A stretch of 64,000 nt of DNA. Source: Bidens hawaiensis (Eukaryota > Streptophyta > Magnoliopsida > Asterales > Asteraceae). A model generated the notes under the pieces. It made no database searches. It worked only from the letters and a program-made list of their open reading frames with translations, and was not told where the DNA came from. The translations under genes and the position numbers were made by a program. Shown piece by piece: positions 1 to 11,516 of the stretch. The stretch lies in the NCBI GenBank assembly GCA_021521415.1, contig JAIQDT010000026.1, forward strand, positions 4,305,001 to 4,369,000, given 5' to 3'. Positions within the stretch are counted from its first letter, which is position 1; each line of letters begins with the position of its first letter.

Positions 1-81
1 CTCGAAATCAGAAATCTGTAGGCCAGTTGTTCTTATATCATTAACAATCACCATGAACCTTTGCAGGACTGATTTGAGTCT

Positions 82-528
82 TTATCCATCTTTAAGCTTG
101 AACTTATCAAGCTGTTGCTTCGGTCTATCTTTCTTGATAACTCCCAGTTCAGTATTACCTTCAAACATATCAATAACTACACCATACATTTCTTTAGCAG
201 TTTTGTGATGGTTGACGGTTGTCAGTGTCTCCCAATACAGACCTAACTTCAGCATAGACAGAGCCTTATCGTCCCTTTTCTTCATTTTTAGCTCAACAGT
301 GTCGTTGTTGTTCGGAGCAATTGAAGGAACATAGTTTCCGTCAGTGACAGAAGTCCAAAGCTCTGAGTCGTTGTATTTTACTGCTGCTTCGAAGAGCACC
401 TTCCATTTGATAAACTTTTCTTGTCCAAGCAATCTGGGAATTTTGTTGGTAGAGACCTCTTGGTCTTCCATTTCAGTAGATCTGGGTTTTGCAGCAGAAA
501 AACAGAGTAAAGCTTCAAGCTTTTTCAC
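82..528 (-). pseudogene. Copia retrotransposon gag (partial)
   Basis: Start of the gag reading frame of a Ty1/Copia element, whose product would be the capsid protein of cytoplasmic virus-like particles. The 148-residue frame contains the Copia-gag-like stretch LLGQEKFIKWKVLFEAAV, a central W...SV..GNYVP segment and KTAKEMYGVVIDMFEG, as in the UBN2/retrotran_gag family. It opens about 50 bp downstream (leftward) of the LTR/PBS junction, as expected for gag. The frame breaks near position 81, and the rest of gag and all of pol lie beyond the window or are lost. The first Met is taken as the start; Met20 is an alternative. Assignment to Copia rests on this protein and on the tRNA-Met PBS; the subfamily is not determined. 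Confidence 0.75.
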
Positions 529-565
529 GAACCTTCAGTCCCGTGGCCTTCAGCGAGCTTCCAAA

Positions 566-577
566 GCTCTGATAGCA
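566..577 (-). other. Primer-binding site, initiator tRNA-Met (Copia)
   Basis: On the minus strand TGCTATCAGAGC lies 2 bp after the LTR end. It differs by one base from TGGTATCAGAGC, the complement of the plant initiator tRNA-Met 3' end. It marks the LTR/internal boundary and shows that the element reads right to left. Confidence 0.8.
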
Positions 578-579
578 CT

Positions 580-1615
580 TGTCAGGACCATGAGTCGGGT
601 GAAACCTTAGAAAGGTTGACAAGAACTCAACGACTCTGCAACCCAAATGCCTATTGAATATCCCGGCGGAATCAGGATATCCAAAAGGTGGGAACGAAGG
701 TGTGATATAGCGAACACAAAACCATAATGTATAATCAATAAGAACACAATCAAAGACAAAGATTCACTTCATTTAATATATCATTTAATATAACAGTGAA
801 AGGAATGTCTAGTGTTTCATGAATGACGACAGCGGCGGCTGTACGAGGAAACAAATAGAATATTCTTTTTGGTTTCTCGTATTGTGTGCGTCGTTGTCTG
901 TGCCCTAAAATGGAAACCTAGGACCCTATTTACAGACCCTGACATTCCTTCTAAAAGTTTCTAATCATTACATAATGAAAGAAAAAATAAATACAAGTTT
1001 TGAGTCCTCGAGCAAGGTAACAATCTTGCTCGAGCAGACTCACTATGCTAGATATGCTCGATAAATTTGCTCGAGCATACTTTACTTAGAATATCTTCAG
1101 TGAAGGTATTCTCCTTCAGCAAGCTTCATTACTCTTAACCAATCCTTGCTTTGCTCGAACTAGTCCATCGAGCAAGCTAATTCTTCTTGATGTCTTCAGT
1201 CTTGTCTTTAGACTTATTGAGCAATCTTTAGCAAGCTCGGATGTAAATCTTGCTCGGGAAACTGAACTGTGCTCGAAGTCTTTGATTTGATCACATGACA
1301 TCTTCTTATTGCATCCATGCTTGTCCCCATGTGCTCGAGCATGCTGTGCTCGTAGCACTTGGTTAAAACTTGTATGATCAAGCTGTTTGCTCGATTGGCA
1401 ATCCATGCTCGATAGAAGAATACTCTTGCTCATTGAAGTGTAGCTTGCTCGAAGCTTTAACACGTATAAGAATCAATCACTAATGGTTCTGAAGACCTTG
1501 CTCGAAGTAGTAAAACCATGCTCGATCGTCTAGGCTTGCTCGAAGTCCATACATATCCGTTTTCTGAGGAGGTTGCGAAGATTCCAATCTTCCTTATTAA
1601 ATATCCGACCCAATA
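580..1615 (-). mobile_element. 5' LTR of left-edge Copia element
   Basis: A 1,036-bp LTR bounded by TGTCAGG on the plus strand and an eroded ...CCCAATA (minus-strand TATTGGG, expected TGTTGGG). It aligns along its length with the solo LTR at 37241-38257, which fixes both ends. Right of it the RT sequence of Gypsy-A begins without a gap, so this Copia element inserted into Gypsy-A. It holds many copies or near-copies of the palindromic word TGCTCGAGCA and its half CGAGCA. The TATA box seen in the sister LTR (CTATAAATAGGG) is mutated here to TGTAAATAGGG near 923-935. The second target duplication lies outside the window. Confidence 0.8.
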
Positions 1616-2491
1616 TGATACCCGGACCTAACGTTGATCTTTGAGAACTAACTAGCTCCTTGGAGCTGATCAAATAAGTCATCGATCCTTGGTAGAGGGT
1701 ACCGGTTTTTCACAGTGAGTTTATTCAATTCACGGTAATCGACGCACATCCGCATGCTACCGTCCTTCTTCTTGATGAACCAGGCCGGGGCTCCCTAAGG
1801 TGAGATGCTCGGTCGAATGAAGCCCTTTTCGAGAAAGTCTCCTAATTGAGCCATAAATTCTTTCATTTCGTTTGGTGCTAGACAATAATGGGCACGAGCA
1901 ACGGGTTTTGCACCCGGCACAAGGTCTATTTGGAACTCGACCTCGTGATCCTGCGGCACATCTGACAAATCATCAAGGAACACATCCGGGTAATCCCGAA
2001 CAATAGGAACATCACCGACGGTAGCCACATCGGTTTTCACGTTTATTGCATATGCCAGATACGCCCCGCAACCCCCGCTGCATGAGTTCTCCCGCCTTAT
2101 GCATGAATATAATATGTGGTGTCGCACCACTCCGATCATGGAAAACAGTGATGTGGTCCCATTCGGAGCCCTTAGACGCACAAGTTTCTGACCACAAATA
2201 ATCTGAGCATCTACACTCGCAAGCCAGTCCATCCCAAGCATGACATCGAAACTGCCAAGAGGCCTCAAGTATAGCAGCATCGGAAATTTATACCCAGACT
2301 ACTCGATGAAGCAACCCTGAATAGCCCTAGACACAGAAACGGACTTTCCTACGGTGACCCCCACCTCAAACACTTCAACTACCAACTCAGGTGATTTTTT
2401 CAACGTGGAACAGAAAGTGGTAGACACAAAACCTCTACTGGCTCCCGAATCAAATAAGACCGAAGCCTGTAATTCATCAAGTAAAAGGTAC
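1616..2491 (-). pseudogene. Gypsy-A protease and N-terminal reverse transcriptase (decayed)
   Basis: Ty3/Gypsy pol remnant. The aspartic protease active site reads VLFDSGASRGFVS (about 2437-2460), followed by FDVMLGMDWL at the protease end. The RT start then reads [22 protein letters not shown] and [14 protein letters not shown] stop replaces the Trp after SISP near 1793; the same place is intact Trp in Gypsy-B. Further right-to-left the RT continues ([12 protein letters not shown] motif) to 1616, where the Copia LTR interrupts it, so the catalytic FIDD box, RNase H and integrase are missing here. The protein would process the polyprotein and begin cDNA synthesis in an intact element. The close match to Gypsy-B places it in the Tekay/Del chromovirus group. 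Confidence 0.85.
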
Positions 2492-2597
2492 ATGTGATAA
2501 CATTACACTACTACTTAGCAAAACAGTTACACATACATTTTCGCCAGAATGAGGAATTACAAACAGGAGATAATAAAAGATGAATAATGGAAAGTAC
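2492..2597 (-). other. Degenerate intron-like segment between gag and protease (Gypsy-A)
   Basis: Same position as the 105-nt segment of Gypsy-B. The donor side TTTCAG|GTACTTT is conserved. The acceptor side reads ATCACATG|TACC, so the AG is lost. An in-frame TAA follows about 16 codons into the segment. A CTAAG word that could serve as branch site is retained. The block shared with Gypsy-B (ACTTAGC and ACACATAC words on the plus strand) shows common descent. Splicing is an inference. Confidence 0.5.
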
Positions 2598-3908
2598 CTG
2601 AAACAACGTCTGCATCATCCTTAGCTTCTATCTTGGAGATGTTGAAAGCCCTCGCCTTGGCGTTTGGCTTTTCTTCCATCTTCCCCCTCGAGGAAGTCCC
2701 CTAGTCGGAGCCCCTGCCTTACTGATAGGACAATTTGATGCTAAGTAGCCGGCTCCCTTGCATAGGAAACAAGTAAATGTCGGACACTCGTAATGAGGGT
2801 GTCCAGTCTTATCACATCAAAAGCAGGAACCCGATCCAAACTTACATTCCCCCCTGTGCGGTTCCCGCACTTCTTGCATTTCCCAAACGCTGTATCCGTC
2901 TTAAAATCCGAAGTCTCAGTTTTTACTCTCTTCTCAGCCGAATTAAAGTTGTTTCCCCCGGGCCGCTTACCGTGCGAAATTGAGTTCCACGTCTTCCTAT
3001 TCTCAGACGGCAGTAGCTTCTCTCTCTGATCATACAAAGAACTATCTAAGGTAACCACCGAATGGAAAGAGCCCATGTCGGTAGTCACCACACCCCTATG
3101 AATATCCACCGGAAGACCATTCACATACTTTTTGATTCTCTTGGCTTTGGGAGTAACCAGATCGGGACATAAGCAAGTCATCTAATTAAACTTAGTGGTA
3201 TACTGTTGATGCGTCATACTACCCGCCTCCAAGGTTAAGAAATTCTGTTCAATCTTATCCAACTCATGTGGAGGGCAAAACTGATCGAGAACTAACTTCT
3301 TTAACTCCTCCAACGTCATCCTCCTAATATAATGTTCGCCCATAGCCTGGGCCATATTATCCCACCAACACAGCGCCCTGGAATGAAACGAGGCTGTAGC
3401 ATAAGTTACCATGTCTTCCCCTTTACACTTACTAACCCTCAATACGGCCTACATCTCCCTCACCCAGTAATGTTCTGCCAACGCATCCTTAGTACCATCG
3501 AATGAAGGAGGGTCACATTTCTTTAAAGTTTTCACATGAACAGCCCTGAGTAGACACACTAACTGCACGAACCTCATCTTCCCCCTCACTCGGCACAATC
3601 ACCTCGTCCTCGACCTGAGTCTCCTTTCCTTTCCCTTCCTTATCCACAATCTTACCAACCAAAGTGTCCTCCATGGCCCTAACAGCTTCAGCAACGATCT
3701 CGGGACTTGTGCTATGAAGTACCTGGTAGACCTCATCTGCGATTGTAGCACGCATAGCAGGATCTAAGGCAGGGTTATCCCCCTTCTCATGAATCGAGGT
3801 CTCTTCCTACTGGGGAGTTGGATTCTCACTCTCTGCCTCGGCACGTGGCTTACGACCACAGGCGCGAACACTAGGGCGACCTCTCTTAGCTGCACGAGTA
3901 TTAACCAT
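2598..3908 (-). pseudogene. Gypsy-A gag (chromovirus)
   Basis: Begins at the ATG complementary to 3906-3908 with MVNTRAAKRGRPSVRACGRK, the same start as Gypsy-B gag. Downstream come an acidic linker with many E and D, then the Retrotrans_gag core (ALCWWDNMAQAMGEHYIRRMT, LVLDQFCPPHELDKIEQNFL, about 3182-3442), then a basic zinc-knuckle region (CKKCGNR near 2870 and following C..C..H..C remnants). Intact Gag assembles the particle and binds RNA. At least three breaks are visible: a TAG near 3810 after NPTPQ, a shift near 3500, and a stop at 3181. The frame therefore survives only in blocks of 60-150 residues. Confidence 0.8.
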
Positions 3909-4133
3909 GACTTATCCCTACAAAGACAGAATTTTAACATGGTCAAGTACAAGTAGTATTTAGAACATGTAAGGTAAGGGTAAACTGCAAATAACGTTGA
4001 TCAAGTGCAATTAGTCGTTTACTTTACCCACCCGTCCTAAGCACCCCTGCCCCTAACAACATTTGCATTCCATCTAACACTTAAGCAATTAATCATATAA
4101 TGGAAACTTCAAAACTTAAAAGAATGACTAAAC
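3909..4133 (-). other. Gypsy-A 5' leader (left part)
   Basis: Untranslated leader between LTR and gag. It matches 43405-43620 of Gypsy-B (TCCCTACAAAGACAGAAT, then a CTTTACCC..CCCGTCCTAAG segment). It is cut at 4133 by solo LTR T1 and resumes at 7209-7302 with a block beginning ACCTCTTGGCGTGCAGCTA. The segment that should hold the PBS at 7303 has been deleted. No gene is seen. Confidence 0.7.
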
Positions 4134-7100
4134 TGTGACATTTGAGCCAAAAAAAGGTACACCTCAGTACGTATTTACCGATTAAGCAAATAAACGCCTT
4201 TTGCGTAACAAACGAACGATTAACCGAACGGGTCGGGTTATGACCCAGAAATCTCGGGGGGGCATCTATAAGTGATATACATTTAATATAAGCTAAAATA
4301 TTAGTAATACGGCCTTAGTTCGATAGCAAACAAGTTAAACGAAAACATGCTCGTTTAACTACCCGCTATAGATTTAAACGCGAAAGATAGTTACAAACCA
4401 AGCATTGTATCATCCGTTAAGACGAAAACGACTTACCAAAAACTTATTTGAAATGTTTTAAGCGATCCGTGAAAATATTTTTGATTTTTACAAACATATA
4501 GTATGTTTTTATAATTTTACACAAAACTAGCCGAAAAACACTCGTATTCGCGCTGTTTAACGCACCCAATAAGTTTTTCGCGCCAAAAACCGAACCCGAA
4601 CTAAATTTGACTGGGGTTTTCATATTTGGGCTTGAGAAATCGGAAACTTGGGCCAAAATGGGCCCAAAGTGGGCCCATGGGCTTCCGGCCGCAGCCGCCA
4701 CCCCACCCCCCTTTTTTTTCCTTTCACATATAAACTAGATTTGAGATATTTTTACATATATTTTCAATCACAACTTCTGGAAATCTTCTTCTACAGCCAA
4801 AACCAGCAAGAAAACTAGGTAAAAACCTTATGATTAATCGATTTTTGATTTGTTTAAACTCGTTTAAGAACATATAAACATGTCTTGATTGTTAAAAATC
4901 ATAGTTAACCATGTAAAACTCTCAAAAATCATTCAAAAACATACTTTGATTTTAAACCTAGTTTCAAATCAGAATCATGATTTTTTTTTTTGCCATAAAC
5001 ACGGATTAAAGGGTTGAAACGGAGTTTTTACGGTTCGAAAGTTTGTTTTTGTGCACTAGCCGAAACCCAATGTTAAATGGCTGTTCTATTGATGAAACCT
5101 GTTTGGTTTGTGATATAGGACTTGTATCAAAGGTTGAATAGAAGCACAAGAACCTGAAAACTTGATTAGAAAGGTGAAAACGAACCAAAACCGCTATGGT
5201 AATGCCGAAACACTCGCTTACGGGCTGTTTAGGTTATGGTTGTGACGTGCATATTGTTAGGCCTTGAAATTTTGCACGAACATCAGGAACCATGTCAATG
5301 AGTCCCTGTTCAAATTTGGTAATTTTTCGACCATCCGAGAATATTTGGCGAATTTATTACCAATTGTGTCGTTTAATTGGGAAAAATAGCTAAAATACTT
5401 GGCGAATTTGGCGAATTTTTCGACCATCCGAGAATATGAAATTTTTTCTGGGAACTCAGATTTGATGTATTTTGTTCACATATGAATTTTGGGATCATTT
5501 GGAGAATTTTAAAGGTGTTTTGTTTATATGCGTTGGTGTGAATTTTTATAGCCGAATTTGAGCCGAAAAGAATATCGCACGAGCTTTTTACATTCTAGAA
5601 TTGATACAGGTTGTTTTAGGACATGATTTTAGTATTCAGGAATTTTTGTGGAATTTTTGGAAATTGTTTGGGATAAACGGACGATTTTCAGACGAAATAT
5701 AGCTGATAAAATGAATTTTTATAAATTAATAAATCAGTAAATAATTCCAGAAATATTTTTATAAAAATATAAATATTTTAATTGATAAGTGGCTAAATTT
5801 TCATAATTTAATGATTAACGGTTAATTAATTATGCTAATTTGAATATTATACAAATTCAGTTTTTATAAAAATCGGCTAACGAACTTGCGGGAATATCAA
5901 AACACCAAGAGTGATCAAAAATCATATTCTCGGATTAATTAAGTAAAAATGAACTTTTCTATTTTATGAGAAACCTGGACAATCCGGGTGGATTGTGCGC
6001 GTTTCTTCTAAAATCAAACAGAATAAACGGAAACGGGCCCCGTGGCTAATCCGGGACCCCAGTATGTGATCCTTCTTTATAACTTAATCATTTTATTAAC
6101 CAATACATTTACCCAATCTTATTTTCCCATAACTGCTTTCAGAACGCGTAAACGAACAACTTGGCCCAGCTGGGAAAACGGAAATTTGTGCCGAGTTCAG
6201 TTCTAAGTATTAGACATTGAACAACATCACAACCTAAGCCTATTGCCACTTTCTGGGCATTCCAGCTACACCCAGGTTAGTTATACAGCCCAGTTTAGTA
6301 TTGAGAATATAATAATATTAAAATATTAATATTATTATAATATTGATTATAGGAACTTCTGATAGCGGACCGAACAAACCACGAGCTGATACAGTACTGA
6401 TTATCTACTAAACCGTGAGTTTCATGACCCCATTTCTAAACATTTTTATGAGCTTTTTGTGGTGAAAAGCATGTTTGATTATATATACATACCTGAAACA
6501 TATATTGATGTGAATTATCTAAGTGCTAACACACGAAAGTCCCCACGATCATAGTGATTAACTTCGAGCCGGTGGCTTGTGAATAGTACTATTGGTTTGA
6601 CAAACCCAAATGGAGCGGGCATGTATTGCTGAGACTTTACCCCGTTTGCACATGACCATAATTATACAACACGCTATATAGTATTAGACAAAGCTACTTG
6701 GGGCATATTATAGGCGGAAAGGGGCCACAGTGGTTGATTGAGCGTGGGAAATGGATGCACGCAGCACATACAGTCAAGGCTTCACTGTAGCTTAGCATAA
6801 TTACATCATTTACATACATACATACTTATTTCACGATTACAAGTGTTAACTTGTGCATACTCATTACTGTTTTCTCAAAACTCGTGAAACTCACCAACTC
6901 TAGTAGTTGACCTGTTTTAAACTGCTTTTCACGTGTACCTAAATCAGAATGATTTGGTGATCTGTTACTTCCCCAAGGTGTGTGGTTGATGCTATGGGAA
7001 TAGAGGCAAGGGTATTAGTAGTAAGAACGTATAGTTAACGAACTAGTTTTGTTTGTATCATCTAGACTGTAAAACAATGATAGAACAAAGAAATGTAATA

Positions 7101-7208
7101 TATTGTAAATTAGTTTGTAATGTTTCTTTATAAACAATGTGTTGATACCAGAGGTGCCTGTTACATTCCCGTTTTACGCTTCTGCAATGTGCTAGTCGGG
7201 GTGTGATA
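4134..7208 (+). mobile_element. Solo LTR T1 (family T)
   Basis: A 3,075-bp LTR starting TGTGACAT and ending GGGGTGTGATA (last dinucleotide mutated from CA). It is flanked by a perfect 5-bp target duplication, TAAAC, at 4129-4133 and 7209-7213; removing it rejoins the Gypsy-A leader exactly. The same family recurs as T2 (52715-56043), as a 0.4-kb fragment (29984-30392) and as a 3' end (61512-62391). There is no PBS, PPT or coding sequence, so this is a solo LTR left by LTR-LTR recombination. Its size suits Gypsy families with giant LTRs, but the internal region is unknown from this window. Confidence 0.85.
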
Positions 7209-9363
7209 TAAACAATTAAAGTTACCTCTTGGCGTGCAGCTACTCGCGGTTGGCACTCTAGTCTTTTCCTTTACAGTTCGAGTCAAAGCATTCGGGGATG
7301 AACTTTTAAGACCGGGTATCCTACAGTTGGTAATATTATATCAAAACATAACAACAATTTAAACCCAAAGCAATTCATTTTTATTTAAAAAACCAGTTCA
7401 GAGTATAAAATCATCGGAAAGTCATAAGTGCTAAAACAAGTTCCTAAAACCCAGGAAATATGCCCAAAACCAAATTTGAATACGTCTAGTAATAATTGAA
7501 AAGAAGCAGATTTTATTATTGAACTAGATATGCCTTCAACCATCCAAGTAGTCTCGAGCACGTCCAAGCGGTAAGCATACTCCTCTTAGCCTGAAACTCA
7601 CACTAACATACATACAAAGTCAGCTTGAGCTGAGTGAGTTCAACTTTTAATAAACGACATTTATATAAATCATTCCAAGAGTTTAAATATAATGCGGGAT
7701 ATAAACAAATAGGCAGTGGGTAAAAGATATATAGCTACACTTAATTATATATGTATATATAAATGTATATGTATCCCTATGCATAACATCAAGGTCGAAC
7801 TCGAGTATGACCCAAACACGGGATACGGGATTTTATGGACCCGTTATGATGATAATGCCACACGAGCCGCCCCCTTACGGGCTTTCCAGGGCCCGCCACA
7901 GGATTATAGAACCTGAGTAGTATAGTATGGTCTGGCCAAAATCATCATACACACAACATTCCATACGATGGTGATCATGCCACACGAGCCATCCCTCTCA
8001 CGGGCTTTCCAGGGCCCGCCGCAGGATTTAGAACCTGAGTTGTATAATTTGGCCCGGCCAAGATCACCATATCCCGTATGCTAACACAAATTAAGCATAC
8101 GCAACCATCCTTTGTTATAATAACTAATTAACATCACTAATCATGGGCTACAAAATAACACATGTGTAAACATACATATATATCACGCCAAGATATACTC
8201 TAATACAAGTAAGCCTTTGGGCCATAATGTAACACATGTGTATACATACCTAAGTATCATCACAAGATTTACCATAATACAAGTAAGCCTATGCAAAATC
8301 ATTTAAATGATTTAACAAGTAAAATCAGTTAGTTGTGTATGCTAGCCCAAAACTTGAAAAGAGTGAAACGGGGCATCATGAACTCACCTGACACGAGGCA
8401 CAAAGTCACCATGAGCTAGAGAAGCCTAATGAGTCCCACAACTCACACGCTTGTCGGATTCTACACAATAATTACTAATGATACCGAAATGACTCGTTTA
8501 TCCTATGAGGCGTTTTAACATTGTTCAATAATAACAGACCCCGAGGCCTTGTATATACCACAACGACCCTTAGGTACTCCCGGGAATAAGGAATTCTCAA
8601 ATTACCCCGGGAGTTGCTAGATGAGACGAATATGCGCGTTTATGAGTTGTTTAGCACTTAACAACCAACACAGCCCCGTGTGGACCAAAAATAATGAAAT
8701 CACAGCCAACTAGTCCACACGACACTACACAAGTTGGATGGGTCGGTAACTCACAAGCACAACGCACCAACTATTCAATAAATGCGAGTTCGCGTTGTAC
8801 CGACCCGTATAAGTAACCGACAACCAATTCAGCCCCAATACTTAAAAAAATAATTTTCCAACAGCCCGTACATTAAACCGAAGCTACCCGAACTGAATTG
8901 GTCATTAATTACTTCAACCCTCGCGTTAAACGCAACCAATTCACTATTCTAGACAACCGAATACTAGCTTTCAATCTACCACTAGTTGACCAATCAAACG
9001 ATCACCAATGCACGCGATTTTAAATTATGATATATTGGATATACCTAGGAAGATTATGGAGCAAAAACCCCAAACACCGTAGCCCCGAAACTGCACAAAT
9101 GGACAGCCACCCCGTAAGCATAAAACAAGCGATTTATCGATCAATACGCGAGATATAAAGGTGAATTTGTAACGCCTGTTAATTCCGTTTTCAAGAATTA
9201 AAGCTTGTAGAGTATGTATAATTTTCGGGATTTATCCGACGCTTCTCGAAAGCCTTTACGTCATCCCGGTGCGTCTAATCGCTTAACATTTCTTCCAAGT
9301 TTCATTATTATTAAATTCCGAGGGCTAGAATGAAAATGTTTTATAATATAACACTAAACAAAA

Positions 9364-9378
9364 AAACCCTAAACCCTA
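9364..9378 (+). promoter_or_regulatory. Telo-box beside a GATCG palindrome in LTR A2
   Basis: AAACCCTAAACCCTAT lies about 15 bp after a TTATAATATAAC stretch and about 18 bp before TGTCCGATCG. The same order occurs in LTR H (60664) and LTR I (62860). In plants AAACCCTAA is a known promoter element (telo-box). The position relative to a transcription start is inferred. Confidence 0.45.
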
Positions 9379-10066
9379 TTCTCAGCCCCTGTCCGATCGA
9401 CCAAGACACCAGCCTCCCTCCCTTCCTTGCTTCGACTTTTTGATCGATTCCAAGCTCCTAGAAGTAGTTCAAGGTACGTACTACAATCCCCAACACTCTT
9501 TTTGTTCACCCCTAATCGTTTTGATGCTCAATTTTGCCGAAACTTTTCGTTGGACAGGTTTTCGGCCAAGGTGTAATTGACCCACTTCCCGTGGATAAAA
9601 ATTAGAGTTTCCAGTGTAGAAAGATTCCCAGGTATGGCATTTACATCATATTAAAATTTCGTGGTCATTGGAGGTGTTTAGATCGGTCAATCGATTTTAG
9701 TTCAAAAACTAGGGTTTACCGGGTATAGGATTGACAATTGTTGAGTTTGATGCGTTAATTGATCGGATGACCGACCGAATCTGTTTGTACAGCCCTAGGG
9801 GGGTTTAAGAGCTGTGGAAAAATTATTTTTTTGATGCTCGGGGCTGTTTTGGTTAGTGCTTCGTCAATCGAGTCGGCGGTGCGCGAAATTTCGTTTAAAT
9901 GTTAAATTGAGAGTTGTAAAAAGGAACCGTCGACCATATCAACTTGGGTGACATAATCATGATGAATGAAAAGATTAAAATGGGAATTTGGTCCATTTGG
10001 AGCTAATTCATTTAACAAATGGTTTTAAGGTTTATTACGCGCGTATTCGACTCGATTTGATTTCCT

Positions 10067-10205
10067 TTGGCCAAGTTGTTGGGCCTTGGGCCAAGTGTTG
10101 GGCCTTGGGCCAAGTTGTTGGGCCTTGGGTGAAGTGTTGGGCCTTGGGCCAAGTTTTTGGGCCTTGGGCCAAGTGTTGGGCCTTGGGCGAAAGTGTTGGG
10201 CTTGA
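10067..10205 (+). repeat. 20-bp minisatellite GTTGTTGGGCCTTGGGCCAA
   Basis: About seven head-to-tail units of 18-21 bp with small variants. The same unit occurs in LTR H (61455-61511) and at the window end (63966-64000). Reading frames across it on both strands (GPWAKCWALGQ-type) are by-products of the repeat. Confidence 0.9.
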
Positions 10206-11516
10206 ACGGCCCATTAGGCAAGAGTGTTCTTACGGTCTAGTTTAGTAACGCGTTGTGTATAACTTACAGGCCCCTGCTTGTGATTGTGCACTTAGAGATT
10301 TCCTAGCTCATTGCAGGTGTCCGATTGCTTTCAGGTGAGTTCATGATGCCCCCTTTTAACTCTTTTTAAATTTTGGGCTAGCATGCACACCTAAGTGTTT
10401 TCTTACATGATGAAATCTTTTAAACGAATTTATATAGGCTTGCTAGTATATGGTAGGCCTTGGGATGTTATATATATATATATGTATATACAATATTGCT
10501 TGGCCTATATTTGGCGATGTTGTAGTAGTTTCGACTACTGATGTTATGTATGCCTACTTTGTGTTTGCATGCACTGATGTTACGTGTTTGGGTTGTACGT
10601 TTGCTCGACCCTGATGTTATACGTGGATGTTATATATATATATATATATACTGTTATATATATAGGGATGTAATTGAAAGGATGTTTACATATACATGTT
10701 GTATATGTATGTATGAGGATGTTTAGTTTTCGGTAATGATGATTTGATGGATGCACCCTTTTACTTTTTAAACTTTTGGTATGACTATCATAATTATTTC
10801 TACTAATATTATTTACTTAAAACTTGAACTCACTCAGCTCAAGCTGACTTTGTGTGCATGTTAGTGTGAGTCTCAGGTTAGGGAGAGGATGCCTTATCGC
10901 TTGGACGTGCACGAAGCTACTTGGATGGTGAAGGGCATACGGGAATTGAAGATTTTATTATTAAACATTTATTTTTAGAAGTTTTTATTTACAGATAATT
11001 ATGTTGATTTAGGGCAAAATTCCCGGGTTTTGGGAACTCATTTACTTATTTACGTTTTCCGCTGAATTATACTTTATGATGCTTATTTTAACGAAAAGAA
11101 TTGTTTTTAAGTTTAATTATTTTACAAGTGTTTTGAATGAATACCAACTGTGGGGTTCCCGGGGTTTGGGGCCTTACATAATTAGGGTGTAAAAAACTAG
11201 TAGGGATGTAGGGCTAACCTTGAACTAGAGTATTACACTTGGAATTGGCTGCAAAAAAGAAAAAACGAAGCCTTGGCTGCTGCTTTTTGGTCTGATCGGC
11301 AGGTAGGAGAAAAGGGGGGTTAGTGTTTTATGATATATTATAAAATGTTACACTCTAGCCCCTCCACTTTGAAGGATATAGCAACTTTAATGAAAAGTTA
11401 ATTAATTTAACGTACTGGAATGACGAGAAGGTCTCCGAGGAATGCCAGAGAAACCCCGAGAGATGTACACACTTTACATGTTTTAAATCATTGAACTGAA
11501 ATTAGCGGGCGTTACA

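Larger units (their letters stand above)
9168..11178 (+). mobile_element. Solo LTR A2 (same family as Gypsy-A, opposite strand)
   Basis: Starts TGTAACGCCTGTTAATTCC and ends GGGGCCTTACA, 2,011 bp. Flanks GAATT (9163-9167) and TAATT (11179-11183) agree at four of five bases, an eroded target duplication. Inside are a TTATAATATAAC promoter-like stretch (about 9346), a telo-box (9364-9378), a 20-bp minisatellite (10067-10205) and short AT arrays (10629-10665). No internal coding region exists. It sits head-to-head within the LTR of its own relative Gypsy-A. Confidence 0.8.
7303..11516 (-). mobile_element. Gypsy-A 5' LTR (split by solo LTR A2)
   Basis: The LTR reads right to left: it begins TGTAACGCCCGC at 11516, runs to 11179, is interrupted by A2 (9168-11178) and continues from 9167 to about 7303. 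Near the right end of its sequence is the block shared by all A- and D-type LTRs (AGCTCAAGCTGACTTTGTAT-like, 7611-7640). Positions 7790-8090 hold two copies of a roughly 180-bp repeat with the words CCACACGAGCC and TAGAACCTGAGT. The 3' terminus with the PBS is replaced by a short deletion junction near 7300. LTR-only length is about 2.2 kb. Confidence 0.75.

Noticed and set aside
9364..9378. Telomere repeat as an interstitial telomere
   Set aside because: Only about two units, and conserved at the same place in three LTRs; read as a telo-box instead.
9988..10245. Frames rich in G-P-W-A on both strands
   Set aside because: Simple translation of the 20-bp minisatellite; the unit length shifts between 18 and 21 bp, so no frame is conserved.
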